Assembly (NCBI GenBank): GCA_016210745.1
Contig: JACQTO010000220.1
Location: 1 to 64,000 of the forward strand
Direction: 5' to 3'
From: Betaproteobacteria bacterium
GTDB lineage: Bacteria; Pseudomonadota; Gammaproteobacteria; Burkholderiales; SG8-39
DNA: 64,000 nt
The position numbers and the translations under genes are program-made. Positions 39,433 to 47,955 of this stretch are shown here, one piece after another. The notes beneath the pieces are model-generated. The model made no database searches. It was not told the origin of the DNA and saw only the letters and a program-made list of their open reading frames with translations. Each line of letters opens with the position of its first letter. The stretch's first letter is position 1.

Positions 39433-42195
39433 TCAAGTGGCATTCACCGGCGCCGGTTCGCGCTCCAGCGGAAGGGTGAATGAAAAGGTGGATCCTTGGC
39501 CGGGTTGGCTGGTCACCCATAGCCGGCCGCCGTAGTGCTCGACGATATGAAAGCTGATATGCAGGCCAAGTCCGGTGCCGCGCGGCTTGTCCGTCAGCGC
39601 GTCGCCCGCCTGGCGGAACTTGTCGAAGATGACCTTCTGGTCCTTCGGGCTGATTCCAGGTCCATTGTCGCTCACATCCACGCGCAAGAACCCGTTGTCC
39701 TCGACCAGGGCGACCTCGACCCGGCCGCTGTTCGCTTCGCAGAATTTCACTGCATTGGACAGCAGGTTGAAAATGACCTGGGTGATGCGGTCGAGGTCGG
39801 CAACCAGCCTGGGCACGCGCTGGGGCAATCTCGCCTCCAGTCGCACATTCTTTTCCTTGAACAATTGGCTGGCCGCGGTCATCGTGCTTTCGATCACTTC
39901 CTTCATATCGATAGGCGACTCGTGCCACTCGGTCGTCCCCGACTCCAGCTTCGAGAGGTCGAGAATCGTGTTGATGAGCCGGGTGAGGCGCTCGGTCTCC
40001 TTGGTAATGATATCGAGAAACTTCTTACGCTGCGCCAGATCCACTTTCGGATCCTCGCGCAGGATCTCGGAGAACGAGCGGATCGAGGTGAGCGGGGTGC
40101 GCAGCTCATGCGAAACCGTCGACACGAACTCGTCTTTGAGCCGATCGAGTTCCGTCAGCCGCTCGTTTGCCGCCCGCAGCTCGGTGGTCGCGGCCTCGAG
40201 TTCCCTCGACTTCTGCTCCAACTGGTGGCTGTAGGCCACCACCTGCGAAGCCTCATCGACGATCTGGCGCACCTCCTCGATAGTCAGCGCCTCCTCCTTT
40301 ACCACCGAGGCCACCATGATGCGAGCCGAGGAAGCGCCGATGGCGCCCGCGAGCTGGGTCTCGACGTGATGCACGAATTCGGCTTCCGCAAGCAGGTCAT
40401 CGCCGGGCCAGTGCACGCCTTTGCCGCGCGCGTAATCCTGAAACACCGCCTCCGCCGACGCGGGACCGACGAAACGCGCGAGCAGGTCGAATAGCTCGGG
40501 GGCGGAGGCGGTGCCGCGCCAGAAGCGCGCCCCACCGGACTCGCCCGAGCGCTTGAACACATCGACGAACAGACTCGCCTGGCGATGTTCTTCCGCGCTT
40601 TGCGCGGTGGACAGAGACACCGCCACATAGGCGCCGATGTTGGCAATCATGCTCCAGATCATCGCGTGCGTAATGTGGTCGAGCCGGCCGAGCCCGAATA
40701 GCTGCTGCGGATTGAGCAACGCGAGGCCGAACGGGCCCTGTTCGAGGAAACCGATCGGAAGCCATGCCGAGCGTGCGAATGCGGGCAGCATCAACGTGTA
40801 GAACCACACCAGGAACCCCGCTGCAAGCCCGGCGAGCGCGCCGCGCCGGGTGCCGCCTTTCCAGAAAATCCCGCCAAGAACCACTGGCGCAAACTGCGCC
40901 ACCGCGGCAAACGAAATCAGACCGATCGAAACCAGCGCATAGGCCTCGCCGGCGATGCGGAAATAGAGATAGCCCAGAAGCAGCACCAGCACGATCGCCC
41001 CGCGCCGGATACCGAGCAAGAGGCCCGTGAGGTCGCGGCGCCGGTTCAGCCGCAGCACGCGCACCCGCAGCAGAACCGGCATCACCAGGTCGTTGCAGAC
41101 CATGGTGGAAAGCGCGATGGTCTCGACGATCACCATGCCGGTTGCGGCCGACAATCCGCCGATGAACACCAGCAGCGCCAGCAGTTCCTGTCTCTCGGCC
41201 ATCGGCAGCGTCAGCACGAAAGCGTCGGCATCGACGGTGCCTTCGGGGAAATGCAGCAGCCCGCCGAACGCAATCGGCAGAACGAAGATGTTGATTGCGA
41301 GCATGTACAGCGGAAACAGCCAGATCGCCTTGTTCAGGTGTTTCTCGTCGAGGTTTTCGATTACCGCGACCTGAAACTGTCGCGGCAGAAACATGATGGC
41401 GAGCATCGACAGTATGGTGAGCCACGCCCAGCTGGCGTAGCTTCCCGCGACGCCCTCCAGCGGCGTGAGCATCGCGCGCAATCTGGCGCTCGCCGCGACG
41501 CGCTCGAACACGTCCGCGAAGCCGTTGTACATGCCGAAGGTGACAAACATCCCCACCGCGAGAAAAGCGAGCAGCTTGACCAGGGACTCGAAGGCGATTG
41601 CCGCGACCATGCCCTGGTGGTGCTCGGCGGCATCCAAATGCCGGGTGCCGAAAGCAATGGCGAAGGCGGCGAGAATCAGCGCCACGCCGAGCGCGGTGTC
41701 ATGCAGGAACGGCACCGCGCCGATTTTCGCGGGCATCACGATCTCGGGATACTGCAGCACGATGGTGAAACTGTTCGATACCGCTTTCAGTTGCAGCGAA
41801 ATGTAGGGCACGACACCGACCACAGCGATGACGGTAACCAGGCCGCCGATCAGCGCGCTCTTGCCGTAGCGCGAAGCAATGAAGTCGGCGAGCGAGGTGA
41901 TCCGGTTCTGTTTGGAGATACGGATGATTTTGCGCATCACGACCCACCACAGCGCGATCATCAGCGTCGGGCCGATGTAGATCGGCAGGAAGCCCACGCC
42001 GTCGCTGGCGGCCCGGCCGACACTGCCGTAGAACGTCCAAGCGGTGGCGTAGACGCCAAGCGATAGGCTGTAGATGTACGGGCTGGCGATCACCGAGCGG
42101 CCGGCATCGGCGCGCTGGTCGGCATAGTAGGCGATGGCGAACAACAGCCCCAGGTAGGCGAAGGAAACGACGATGATCACCCAGCCCTGCAGCAC
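39433..42195 (-). CDS. Sodium/solute symporter-type histidine kinase
   Basis: A 920-aa sensor of the CbrA/MxtR type. An SSS-family transporter domain with about 13 membrane helices (1-500) is joined to a STAC-like linker, a coiled coil and a histidine kinase with H696 (VSHELRTPLTSIRSFSE), N box (IFNLLSNAVKF), and G boxes (VSDNGPGIS, GTGLGLHIS). Such proteins sense or co-transport small organic solutes. It heads the operon with a small membrane protein in front; its receiver follows 21 bases after. Confidence 0.95.
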   Translation of the reverse strand: MLQGWVIIVVSFAYLGLLFAIAYYADQRADAGRSVIASPYIYSLSLGVYATAWTFYGSVGRAASDGVGFLPIYIGPTLMIALWWVVMRKIIRISKQNRITSLADFIASRYGKSALIGGLVTVIAVVGVVPYISLQLKAVSNSFTIVLQYPEIVMPAKIGAVPFLHDTALGVALILAAFAIAFGTRHLDAAEHHQGMVAAIAFESLVKLLAFLAVGMFVTFGMYNGFADVFERVAASARLRAMLTPLEGVAGSYASWAWLTILSMLAIMFLPRQFQVAVIENLDEKHLNKAIWLFPLYMLAINIFVLPIAFGGLLHFPEGTVDADAFVLTLPMAERQELLALLVFIGGLSAATGMVIVETIALSTMVCNDLVMPVLLRVRVLRLNRRRDLTGLLLGIRRGAIVLVLLLGYLYFRIAGEAYALVSIGLISFAAVAQFAPVVLGGIFWKGGTRRGALAGLAAGFLVWFYTLMLPAFARSAWLPIGFLEQGPFGLALLNPQQLFGLGRLDHITHAMIWSMIANIGAYVAVSLSTAQSAEEHRQASLFVDVFKRSGESGGARFWRGTASAPELFDLLARFVGPASAEAVFQDYARGKGVHWPGDDLLAEAEFVHHVETQLAGAIGASSARIMVASVVKEEALTIEEVRQIVDEASQVVAYSHQLEQKSRELEAATTELRAANERLTELDRLKDEFVSTVSHELRTPLTSIRSFSEILREDPKVDLAQRKKFLDIITKETERLTRLINTILDLSKLESGTTEWHESPIDMKEVIESTMTAASQLFKEKNVRLEARLPQRVPRLVADLDRITQVIFNLLSNAVKFCEANSGRVEVALVEDNGFLRVDVSDNGPGISPKDQKVIFDKFRQAGDALTDKPRGTGLGLHISFHIVEHYGGRLWVTSQPGQGSTFSFTLPLEREPAPVNAT

Positions 42196-42210
42196 GGCGT
42201 CCCCTTCGCG

Positions 42211-42420
42211 CTACCTATCGGACCGGTCTTTGGTTTCGACCACCGCGGCCATCAGCGCAATCAACAGGCCCCAGGCGGCGAAGATGAAGGCGTAGAGCAC
42301 GGGGATGCCCAATACCGTTCCCGGCCGGTTGAACAGCTCGAGGATTGGATAATTGAACACCAGGCAGCCAAGCATCGCCAGTGCAACCAGGCGTTGTCCC
42401 TTGATCTCGAAGTTGTCCAC
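42211..42420 (-). CDS. Small two-helix membrane protein of the symporter-kinase operon
   Basis: A 69-aa membrane protein, two helices (ALAMLGCLVFNYPILELF and YAFIFAAWGLLIALMAAVV). The GTG at 42420 (VDNFEIKGQR) has AAGGAG six bases upstream, better than an ATG 24 codons earlier. It ends 15 bases before the symporter-kinase start. It resembles small accessory subunits that accompany SSS-family symporters. Confidence 0.8.
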   Translation of the reverse strand: MDNFEIKGQRLVALAMLGCLVFNYPILELFNRPGTVLGIPVLYAFIFAAWGLLIALMAAVVETKDRSDR

Positions 42421-42597
42421 GCCCCACTCCTTGCGCGGCTGGCGCCGCGCGGTAGCGATCCGGATCGAACTCGGATTTGCAGTTTGCTGCACCGGGGGAT
42501 TCTAGCGCAACCGCACCCATGGCCAAGGGCTGGCCAAGGGTGCCCGTTCCTTGAGGGTTGCGATGTTGCGCGGACGAGAAGCCATCCGCGCGGATCG

Positions 42598-42688
42598 CGT
42601 GAAAATGGGGTCAGAGTAACATTTCCAAAACGCATTGAACCAGCGCGGTATCGCTTTGACGAAATGTTACTCTGACCCCATTTTCACG
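42598..42688. repeat. 28-bp inverted repeat with GGGGTCAGAGT core
   Basis: Perfect arms at 42598-42625 and 42661-42688 (GAAAATGGGGTCAGAGTAAC and complement) around a 35-base spacer. Motifs of this type are dispersed in many proteobacteria, often near REP-associated transposases; none is present in the window. Confidence 0.85.
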
Positions 42689-42727
42689 ATCTCGTATAAG
42701 AGCCTAAGCCGTCCTGGTTTTAACCAT

Positions 42728-42775
42728 AACCGTGCTTTCTGTACGGATTTTCTTATCCGTACAGAAAGCACGGTT
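42728..42775. repeat. 21-bp perfect hairpin of unknown role
   Basis: Arms 42728-42748 and 42755-42775 (AACCGTGCTTTCTGTACGG and complement) surround a TTTCTT loop. It lies in the 468-bp gap between two divergent genes, so it ends neither. Sequence differs from the covarying-hairpin family. A short RNA or protein-binding site is possible. Confidence 0.7.
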
Positions 42776-42888
42776 GGCGCGCGCCGCGCGCAACTCAGTC
42801 GGTGCCATGAAACAGGGACGCCGTATACGGGTCGCCGGCGGTCCTCGCTCTTTGAGATTTGCAGCGGATTCGCGCATCATCTCGTTGC

Positions 42889-43257
42889 ATGGAACCCGCC
42901 GACAGCATCCGCCGCCTAGGCTTCGCTCGCTGGTACGAGCGCCGTCTGATCGAGGCGCACGCCTGGTTGATCACCGGGTTCCTCTGCATGATCGCGATCG
43001 CGGCCTGCATGGAGGAGCTGAGTTTCCGCGGCTCGATCGCGCGGCTGCTCGTCTACGTCGGCGCGGTCCTTGCCGCGGCAGCGATCGGAATCCACGGCCT
43101 GGTGCGATACCAGAAGATCCTGGCCGAGGCCGAGCGGCTCGGGGAGCACGCCACCTGCGGCGGCTGCGGCGCCTACGCCCGCTTCGGGTTGATCTCGCCC
43201 TCGCACGTTCGCTGCCGCAAGTGCGGGAACGAATGGCGCCTCATCGATAGCACCTGA
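42889..43257 (+). CDS. Membrane protein with C-terminal zinc ribbon
   Basis: A 122-aa protein with two membrane helices (about 24-41 and 52-73) and a zinc ribbon, CGGCG then CRKCG, at the C-terminus. The ATG at 42889 is preferred to one ten codons earlier because the protein-like part starts there. The stop TGA falls inside the left end of a covarying-hairpin repeat. Function unknown. Confidence 0.7.
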   Translation: MEPADSIRRLGFARWYERRLIEAHAWLITGFLCMIAIAACMEELSFRGSIARLLVYVGAVLAAAAIGIHGLVRYQKILAEAERLGEHATCGGCGAYARFGLISPSHVRCRKCGNEWRLIDST

Positions 43258-43302
43258 ACCGGACGAGCCGAAACCAAGGAAGCTGGTCTTGCCGTTCATC
43301 AA

Positions 43303-43347
43303 TCTCCGCTTTCGTGCGGTTGCACGCAACCGCACGAAAGCGGGAGA
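43303..43347 (+). repeat. Covarying-hairpin repeat, copy 5
   Basis: 21-bp arms with an AC centre and one extra G in the right arm; outer stem TCTCCGCTTTCGTGCG. The unit runs about 43252-43406 and starts at the stop codon of the zinc-ribbon gene (CCTGAACCGGACGAG). Confidence 0.92.
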
Positions 43348-43421
43348 CGAATTTAGAAGCCAAATCTTCGCCAAATTTGTCAACAGCCAACTTGCAAGCG
43401 CCTAAGCGGAAAAAACGCCAG

Positions 43422-43715
43422 TCAGAACGCGGGCGGCGCATTCTCGAGGAAGATCATGATTTTCATGACCGTGAGTCCGACCCAGAGTACGATCAGCAAG
43501 AAAAACGCGACCAGGCCGAGATGCCGATCGAGAACGATGCGTGGCGTGATCCAGCGCGTCACCTTCATTACGGGCGAGGTAATCGTCTTGAAGATGCCGT
43601 AGACCGGATTCTGGTCGCGTTTGGCGCCTGCCAGCACATAGAGCACGCCCTGGCCGATCATGGCCACGCCCGCCACCTCGGTCAATGCCTTTAGAATCAC
43701 TACGATTTCGTACAT
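43422..43715 (-). CDS. YggT-like small membrane protein
   Basis: A 97-aa inner-membrane protein with two helices (ALTEVAGVAMIGQGVLYVL and LGLVAFFLLIVLWVGLTVM) flanking a TSPVMKVTRWITP motif like that of YggT proteins. Start at 43715. Function unknown. Confidence 0.7.
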   Translation of the reverse strand: MYEIVVILKALTEVAGVAMIGQGVLYVLAGAKRDQNPVYGIFKTITSPVMKVTRWITPRIVLDRHLGLVAFFLLIVLWVGLTVMKIMIFLENAPPAF

Positions 43716-43721
43716 TTATCC

Positions 43722-43836
43722 AATCTCGTGTAAATGGGTGGCAGCCCATTCACGCCTCGAACCTTCCTTCTCCCTCAGGGAGAAGGAGCAGAGGATGAGG
43801 GCATGGGCGTCAGGCATAGATACGAAGATCATTAGA
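43722..43836. repeat. 115-bp dispersed repeat, copy 2
   Basis: Near-identical to 36765-36879, with the same two hairpins (GTAAATGGGTGGCAGCCCATTCAC and CTTCTCCCTCAGGGAGAAG). It ends 19 bases before the TPR gene. Confidence 0.8.
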
Positions 43837-43855
43837 TCAACTCGAAATTGAACCA

Positions 43856-44440
43856 ATGGAACACTGGCGTTTCTACATCCTCGGCCGCCTGCTTGAAGCA
43901 TTGGGACGCGCGCAGGAATCGATCAGCGCCTACCAGGCAGCGCTGCGGGTAAAACCCGATTTCCACCGGTGCTCGAACCGGATCGCGTACATCCTGGCAG
44001 GGCTCGAACGCTATGCAGAGGCCGAGCCTTACTTTCATGCGGTGCTGGGTGCCGATCCCGGCAACGCCTCGGCGCATTTCAATCTGGGCTATACGTATGA
44101 TAAGCGCGGCAGGTTCGAGAACGCGATCGAATCGTTCCGCGAGGCGACACGCCTGAATCCTAAGTTCGACCGCGCATGGTACGGCCTGGGGCTCGCTCAT
44201 GCGGCCCTGGGCAGGCATGAGGAGGCGGCAAGAGCGCTCCACGAGGCCGCCACGCTGCAGCCCATGAATCCCCACGCATGGTACCAGCTCGGCATGGCCT
44301 ATCACACGCTGAACAACCCGGAAAAGGTGAAGGAAGTCGTCATGCACCTCCTTCGCTTCGACCCGAAAATGACGCGCAGATTGATACTCGATGCGAAGCG
44401 CAGCGATCTCGCGCATTTGGTGAAGGACCTGGTGGTCTGA
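43856..44440 (+). CDS. Tetratricopeptide repeat protein
   Basis: A 194-aa protein made of about four TPR units (ALGRAQESISAYQAALRV, ERYAEAEPYFHAVLGADP, GRFENAIESFREATRLNP, GRHEEAARALHEAATLQP), a protein-binding scaffold. No signal peptide. Shine-Dalgarno sequence is weak and a repeat lies just upstream. Partner unknown. Confidence 0.88.
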   Translation: MEHWRFYILGRLLEALGRAQESISAYQAALRVKPDFHRCSNRIAYILAGLERYAEAEPYFHAVLGADPGNASAHFNLGYTYDKRGRFENAIESFREATRLNPKFDRAWYGLGLAHAALGRHEEAARALHEAATLQPMNPHAWYQLGMAYHTLNNPEKVKEVVMHLLRFDPKMTRRLILDAKRSDLAHLVKDLVV

Positions 44441-44453
44441 AACCACGGGCGCA

Positions 44454-44551
44454 GTCATTCCCGCGTGGTAAGCATGCCCCCGCGCAGGCGGAGGCGGGAA
44501 TCCAGAGTGGTCCGGCGATAACCGCTGGATCCCCGCTTCCGCGGGATGACA
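44454..44551. repeat. CGCGGGAATGAC-type repeat pair
   Basis: GTCATTCCCGCG...GCGGGAATCCAG and an inverted CTGGATCCCCGC...GCGGGATGAC lie either side of a short spacer, the usual form of this REP-like family. It follows the TPR gene. Confidence 0.75.
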
Positions 44552-44590
44552 GGAACATGTCATGCAGATGGGCAATCCTCCACAGCAAAG

Positions 44591-44616
44591 ACAAAGCCCG
44601 CCGAAGCGGGCCTTGT
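44591..44616. terminator. Terminator between convergent genes
   Basis: GCCCGC-CGAA-GCGGGC stem with flanking ACAA/TTGT pairs. Read on the minus strand the loop is TTCG and a T-rich tail follows (TTTGTCTTTG). It ends the symporter transcript and may also stop the TPR gene. Confidence 0.8.
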
Positions 44617-44634
44617 CCTCATCTGCGGCCGAGG

Positions 44635-46698
44635 CTATCTCGATTGGCTGCCCGCGGTATCGGTCAACAGGTTCGGGTAGCGCACGTGCTCGACCAGTTC
44701 CTGTACCTTCCTGGAGGGCGGCGCAGTCAGCATACTGACGACGAAAATGGTGACAATCCCCACCGGCAGGCCGAACATACCCGCTGACACCGGGCTAAGC
44801 CCGAACCACAGCGGCATATTGATGCCGAAGAACGGATAGCGGGTGACCATGTAGTAGACGCAAATCGCAAGGCCTGCCGCCATGCCGATGATCGCACCCC
44901 ACTTGTTAGCGCGCTTCCAGAACACGCCCATCACCAGCGGCGGGAAGAACGCCGAAGCCGCCAGCGAGAACGCCGCGCCGACCAGGAACAGGATGTCTCC
45001 CGGTTTGAGCGAGGTCACATAGGCCGCTACGATCGCCACCACCACCAGCAGGGCTTTGGAGATCGTCACGCGCTTCGTCGTGGAAGCATTCGGGTCGATC
45101 ATCTTGTAGTACAGGTCGTGCGACAAGGCGTTGGCGATCGTCAGCAGCAGTCCGTCCGCAGTCGAGAGTGCCGCTGCCAGGCCGCCCGCCGCAACCAGCC
45201 CGGACACTACGTACGGCAGGCCCGCGATCTCCGGTGTCGCCAGCACAATCAGGTCGCCGCCGATCACCACTTCGGCCCACTGCACGATCCCGTCGTGGTT
45301 GACGTCGGTGATGTTCAACAATCCCGGATCCACTTTCGCCCACGCCGCGGCCCACGCCGGCAGCGAGGCGAACGAACTGCCCACGAGGTTCGAGTACATG
45401 TCGTATTTCGCCAGCACCGCAAGGCATGGTGCCGTGAAATAAAGCAGGAAGATGAAAAACAGCGACCAGAACACCGACACGCGCGCCTGCTGCACGCTCG
45501 GCGTGGTGTAGTAGCGCATCAGGATGTGCGGCAGCGCCGCGGTGCCGAACATCATGCAGAACACGATGCCGATGAAGTTGAGCCGCGCCGTATTCCGCGC
45601 CGCTTCGTCCTTGCCGACGAACGCCTCCGCGTGCGGCCGAGGCCCCCCCGTGCGCGCGGCAAGGCCGGCCTCGCGGCTCCATACGGACCTCGCCATGACC
45701 TCATCCTTGGGGTACGCCGCAACCGCCTTTTCCGCCTCCGCAATCTTATCCGCGGGCGCATTCGCTGCCTTCAGATCGGCAAGATTCTTCTCGACCCTGG
45801 CCTTGCCTTCGGCATAAGCCTTTTCCGGATCGGCAAGCGCGGCTCTGCCGGCCGCCGCCCGATCGGCAAACGTCTTGCGGACTTCCTGCTCCTTCGGGTC
45901 CGCCGTGATCTTCTTTTCCAGCTCGGTGACTTTCTGCAGCGTGTAGCCGTAGGCGAGCTGCGGGACCGGTATGCCGGTGTGCTTGATTCCCAGCCAGACA
46001 ACGGGAGTCATGTAGGCAATGATCAGAATGATGTACTGCGCCACTTGCGTCCAGGTCACTGCCTTCATGCCACCCAGCATCGAACACACCAGAATGCCCG
46101 ATAGGCCCACGAACACGCCGATACCGAACTCCAGACCGGTGAACCGGCTGGTGATCAGGCCGACGCCGTAGATCTGCGCCACGACGTAGACGAACGAACA
46201 GGTGATCGCCGAAACGATGCCGATGGTGCGCACCACGTTGCCCCCGTAGCGCTCGGCGAGGAAGTCGGGGATTGTGAATTGGCCGAACTTGCGCAGATAG
46301 GGCGCAAGGAACAACGCCACCAGGCAATAGCCTCCGGTCCAGCCCATCACCCAGGCGAGCCCGTCGAATCCGCCCAGGAACAGCGTGCCGGCCATGCCGA
46401 TGAAGGAGGCCGCGCTCATCCAGTCGGCGCCTGTCGCCATGCCATTGAAAAACGCCGGCACGCGGCGTCCCGCAACGTAGTATTCGGCAACCTCTGCGGT
46501 TCGGCTCATGATGCCGATGCCGGCATACAGACCGATGGTCGCAAACAGGAACCAGTAGCCGATCCAGGCACGCGACATGCCTACTTGCTCCGCAATCGCG
46601 AGCGCGATTACGAACCCGATGAAGCCGCCGGTATAGAAGGTGTAATACTTCTTCAGCGACTGATTGAACGTCTTTTGTGAAAAGACCTGGGAGCTCAT
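44635..46698 (-). CDS. VC_2705-type sodium/carboxylate symporter
   Basis: A 687-aa SSS-family symporter of the acetate (ActP-like) group: about 13 helices, FFNGMATGADWMSAASFIGM near the sodium site, and ATPEIAGLPYVVSGLVAAGGL. It has an extra 100-residue soluble loop (about 245-350, Lys/Ala/Asp rich), typical of the VC_2705 subfamily. Starts by ATGA overlap with the DUF4212 gene. It would take up acetate or related acids and lies near the symporter-kinase block that could regulate it. Confidence 0.93.
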   Translation of the reverse strand: MSSQVFSQKTFNQSLKKYYTFYTGGFIGFVIALAIAEQVGMSRAWIGYWFLFATIGLYAGIGIMSRTAEVAEYYVAGRRVPAFFNGMATGADWMSAASFIGMAGTLFLGGFDGLAWVMGWTGGYCLVALFLAPYLRKFGQFTIPDFLAERYGGNVVRTIGIVSAITCSFVYVVAQIYGVGLITSRFTGLEFGIGVFVGLSGILVCSMLGGMKAVTWTQVAQYIILIIAYMTPVVWLGIKHTGIPVPQLAYGYTLQKVTELEKKITADPKEQEVRKTFADRAAAGRAALADPEKAYAEGKARVEKNLADLKAANAPADKIAEAEKAVAAYPKDEVMARSVWSREAGLAARTGGPRPHAEAFVGKDEAARNTARLNFIGIVFCMMFGTAALPHILMRYYTTPSVQQARVSVFWSLFFIFLLYFTAPCLAVLAKYDMYSNLVGSSFASLPAWAAAWAKVDPGLLNITDVNHDGIVQWAEVVIGGDLIVLATPEIAGLPYVVSGLVAAGGLAAALSTADGLLLTIANALSHDLYYKMIDPNASTTKRVTISKALLVVVAIVAAYVTSLKPGDILFLVGAAFSLAASAFFPPLVMGVFWKRANKWGAIIGMAAGLAICVYYMVTRYPFFGINMPLWFGLSPVSAGMFGLPVGIVTIFVVSMLTAPPSRKVQELVEHVRYPNLLTDTAGSQSR

Positions 46699-46961
46699 TC
46701 GTGATCCCCCTCATCCACTTTGTATTCCAGGTCGAGCCTGCGCATCAGCAGTGCGTAAATGCCGATGATCGCCACGTAGATCGCGAGCGACCCCTGCGCA
46801 GACATGTAGAACCCGAGCGGAAATCCGAAGAATGTGATCGCGTTCAGTTCTCGCGCGAACCAAGCTTCCACAAACGTGACGACAAACCAAACGAAGAGCA
46901 GTATCCCCGTGATGACGAGGTTCCTGCGCCAGTACTCGTTATGCTTCTCGGTGAGCTGCAT
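46695..46961 (-). CDS. DUF4212 symporter small subunit
   Basis: An 88-aa two-helix membrane protein with the family start (HNEYWRRNLVITGILLFVWF) and FFGFPLGFYMSAQGSLAIYV. It pairs with VC_2705-type symporters. ATG preceded by GGAGG; overlaps the symporter gene. Confidence 0.95.
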   Translation of the reverse strand: MQLTEKHNEYWRRNLVITGILLFVWFVVTFVEAWFARELNAITFFGFPLGFYMSAQGSLAIYVAIIGIYALLMRRLDLEYKVDEGDHE

Positions 46962-47364
46962 TGCACTTCCCTCCTTCGGACGAACGATCCACGGCGACTG
47001 TGCGTCAAACCTTACAGGTCAGTTGGAGCAGTTGCAGGAAGTTGCGCATCCATCAATGGCCCGCGGCTGTGCGGGAACCTGCGGCAGCGTTGATGCCGAC
47101 CATGGCCGCCGGTAGATCCGACACCGACGCGACACCTACCAGCCGGAAGACCTCGCGCAATGCCCGACTTTCTGGTGCACAGCCCAATCTTAGGCGAAGC
47201 GATAGGAAATTCAATCCCCCGGTGCCATCGTATTCGGGCGCACCGGCGACCTGGTGGGACGGAGATGCCCCGTCCTGGTCACACGGTCCTATTCCATCGG
47301 AGAGGCTGCTTTCGGGGTCGGCCCGCAGCCGCTCAAGACCATGGGTTGAGTAAGGGGAAAGGGC
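46962..47364. other. Gap between the symporter operon and korC
   Basis: 403 bases with no supported gene; plus-strand frames are arginine/serine-rich. It must contain the symporter promoter. No repeat family member was found. Confidence 0.45.
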
Positions 47365-47955
47365 TCAGGTAGCGGCCGTTGCGGCCGGGGCAGCGAGGGG
47401 GCTCGTCTGCTCGCCGAGCCGGAATCCTGCAGCCAACGCGTCGAGGTTGAGTTCGAGGAAGCTCTTGGGTGTTTCCGCGCGCACGGCTTGCTCCAGCACC
47501 TTGCGTTCGCACAGATTGGCGATCGCGGCCAGCGCGCCCAGGGCGACCATGTTCGCCACACGCTCGCTGCCCAGTTCGATCGCGGTGCGCGAAAGCGGCA
47601 GGTGCAGGCCGCGGTAGTCGCCGCCGTTGACTCCCTTGGGAAGCTCCGGGCAAAGGCGCGTATCGGCGATGACCAGCGCCCCTGCTTTCACCAGGGGCCA
47701 GGAAGGTTTTACCGCCATGCGATCAAGGAGCACCATGCAGTCGAGCGCGGTAGCGAGCGGGTAATCCACTTCGCTCGCCGAGATCACGAGGTCCGAATTG
47801 CAGAATCCGCCGCGCGAGGTCGGCTCGTAGGTCTGCGACTGCGCCACGTGCCAGCCGCTGGCCGCCAGTGCGTCGGCAAGCATCTTGGCCGACAGGATCA
47901 AACCCTGGCCGCCGGTGCCGCCGATGCGGATTTCCATGCGCGCGCCGGGTTTCAT
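47365..47955 (-). CDS. korC: 2-oxoacid:ferredoxin oxidoreductase gamma subunit
   Basis: A 196-aa gamma subunit: IRIGGTGGQGLILSAKMLA at the N-terminus, QTYEPTSRGGFCNSDLVIS, and GSERVANMVALGALA. It completes the KorABCD complex that oxidises 2-oxoglutarate or a similar acid to its CoA ester. Overlaps korB as ATGA. Last gene of the operon. Confidence 0.92.
   Translation of the reverse strand: MKPGARMEIRIGGTGGQGLILSAKMLADALAASGWHVAQSQTYEPTSRGGFCNSDLVISASEVDYPLATALDCMVLLDRMAVKPSWPLVKAGALVIADTRLCPELPKGVNGGDYRGLHLPLSRTAIELGSERVANMVALGALAAIANLCERKVLEQAVRAETPKSFLELNLDALAAGFRLGEQTSPLAAPAATAAT

Noticed and set aside
46962..47364. Plus-strand ORFs in the gap before korC
   Set aside because: Arginine/serine-rich, no ribosome sites, overlapping each other in different frames.
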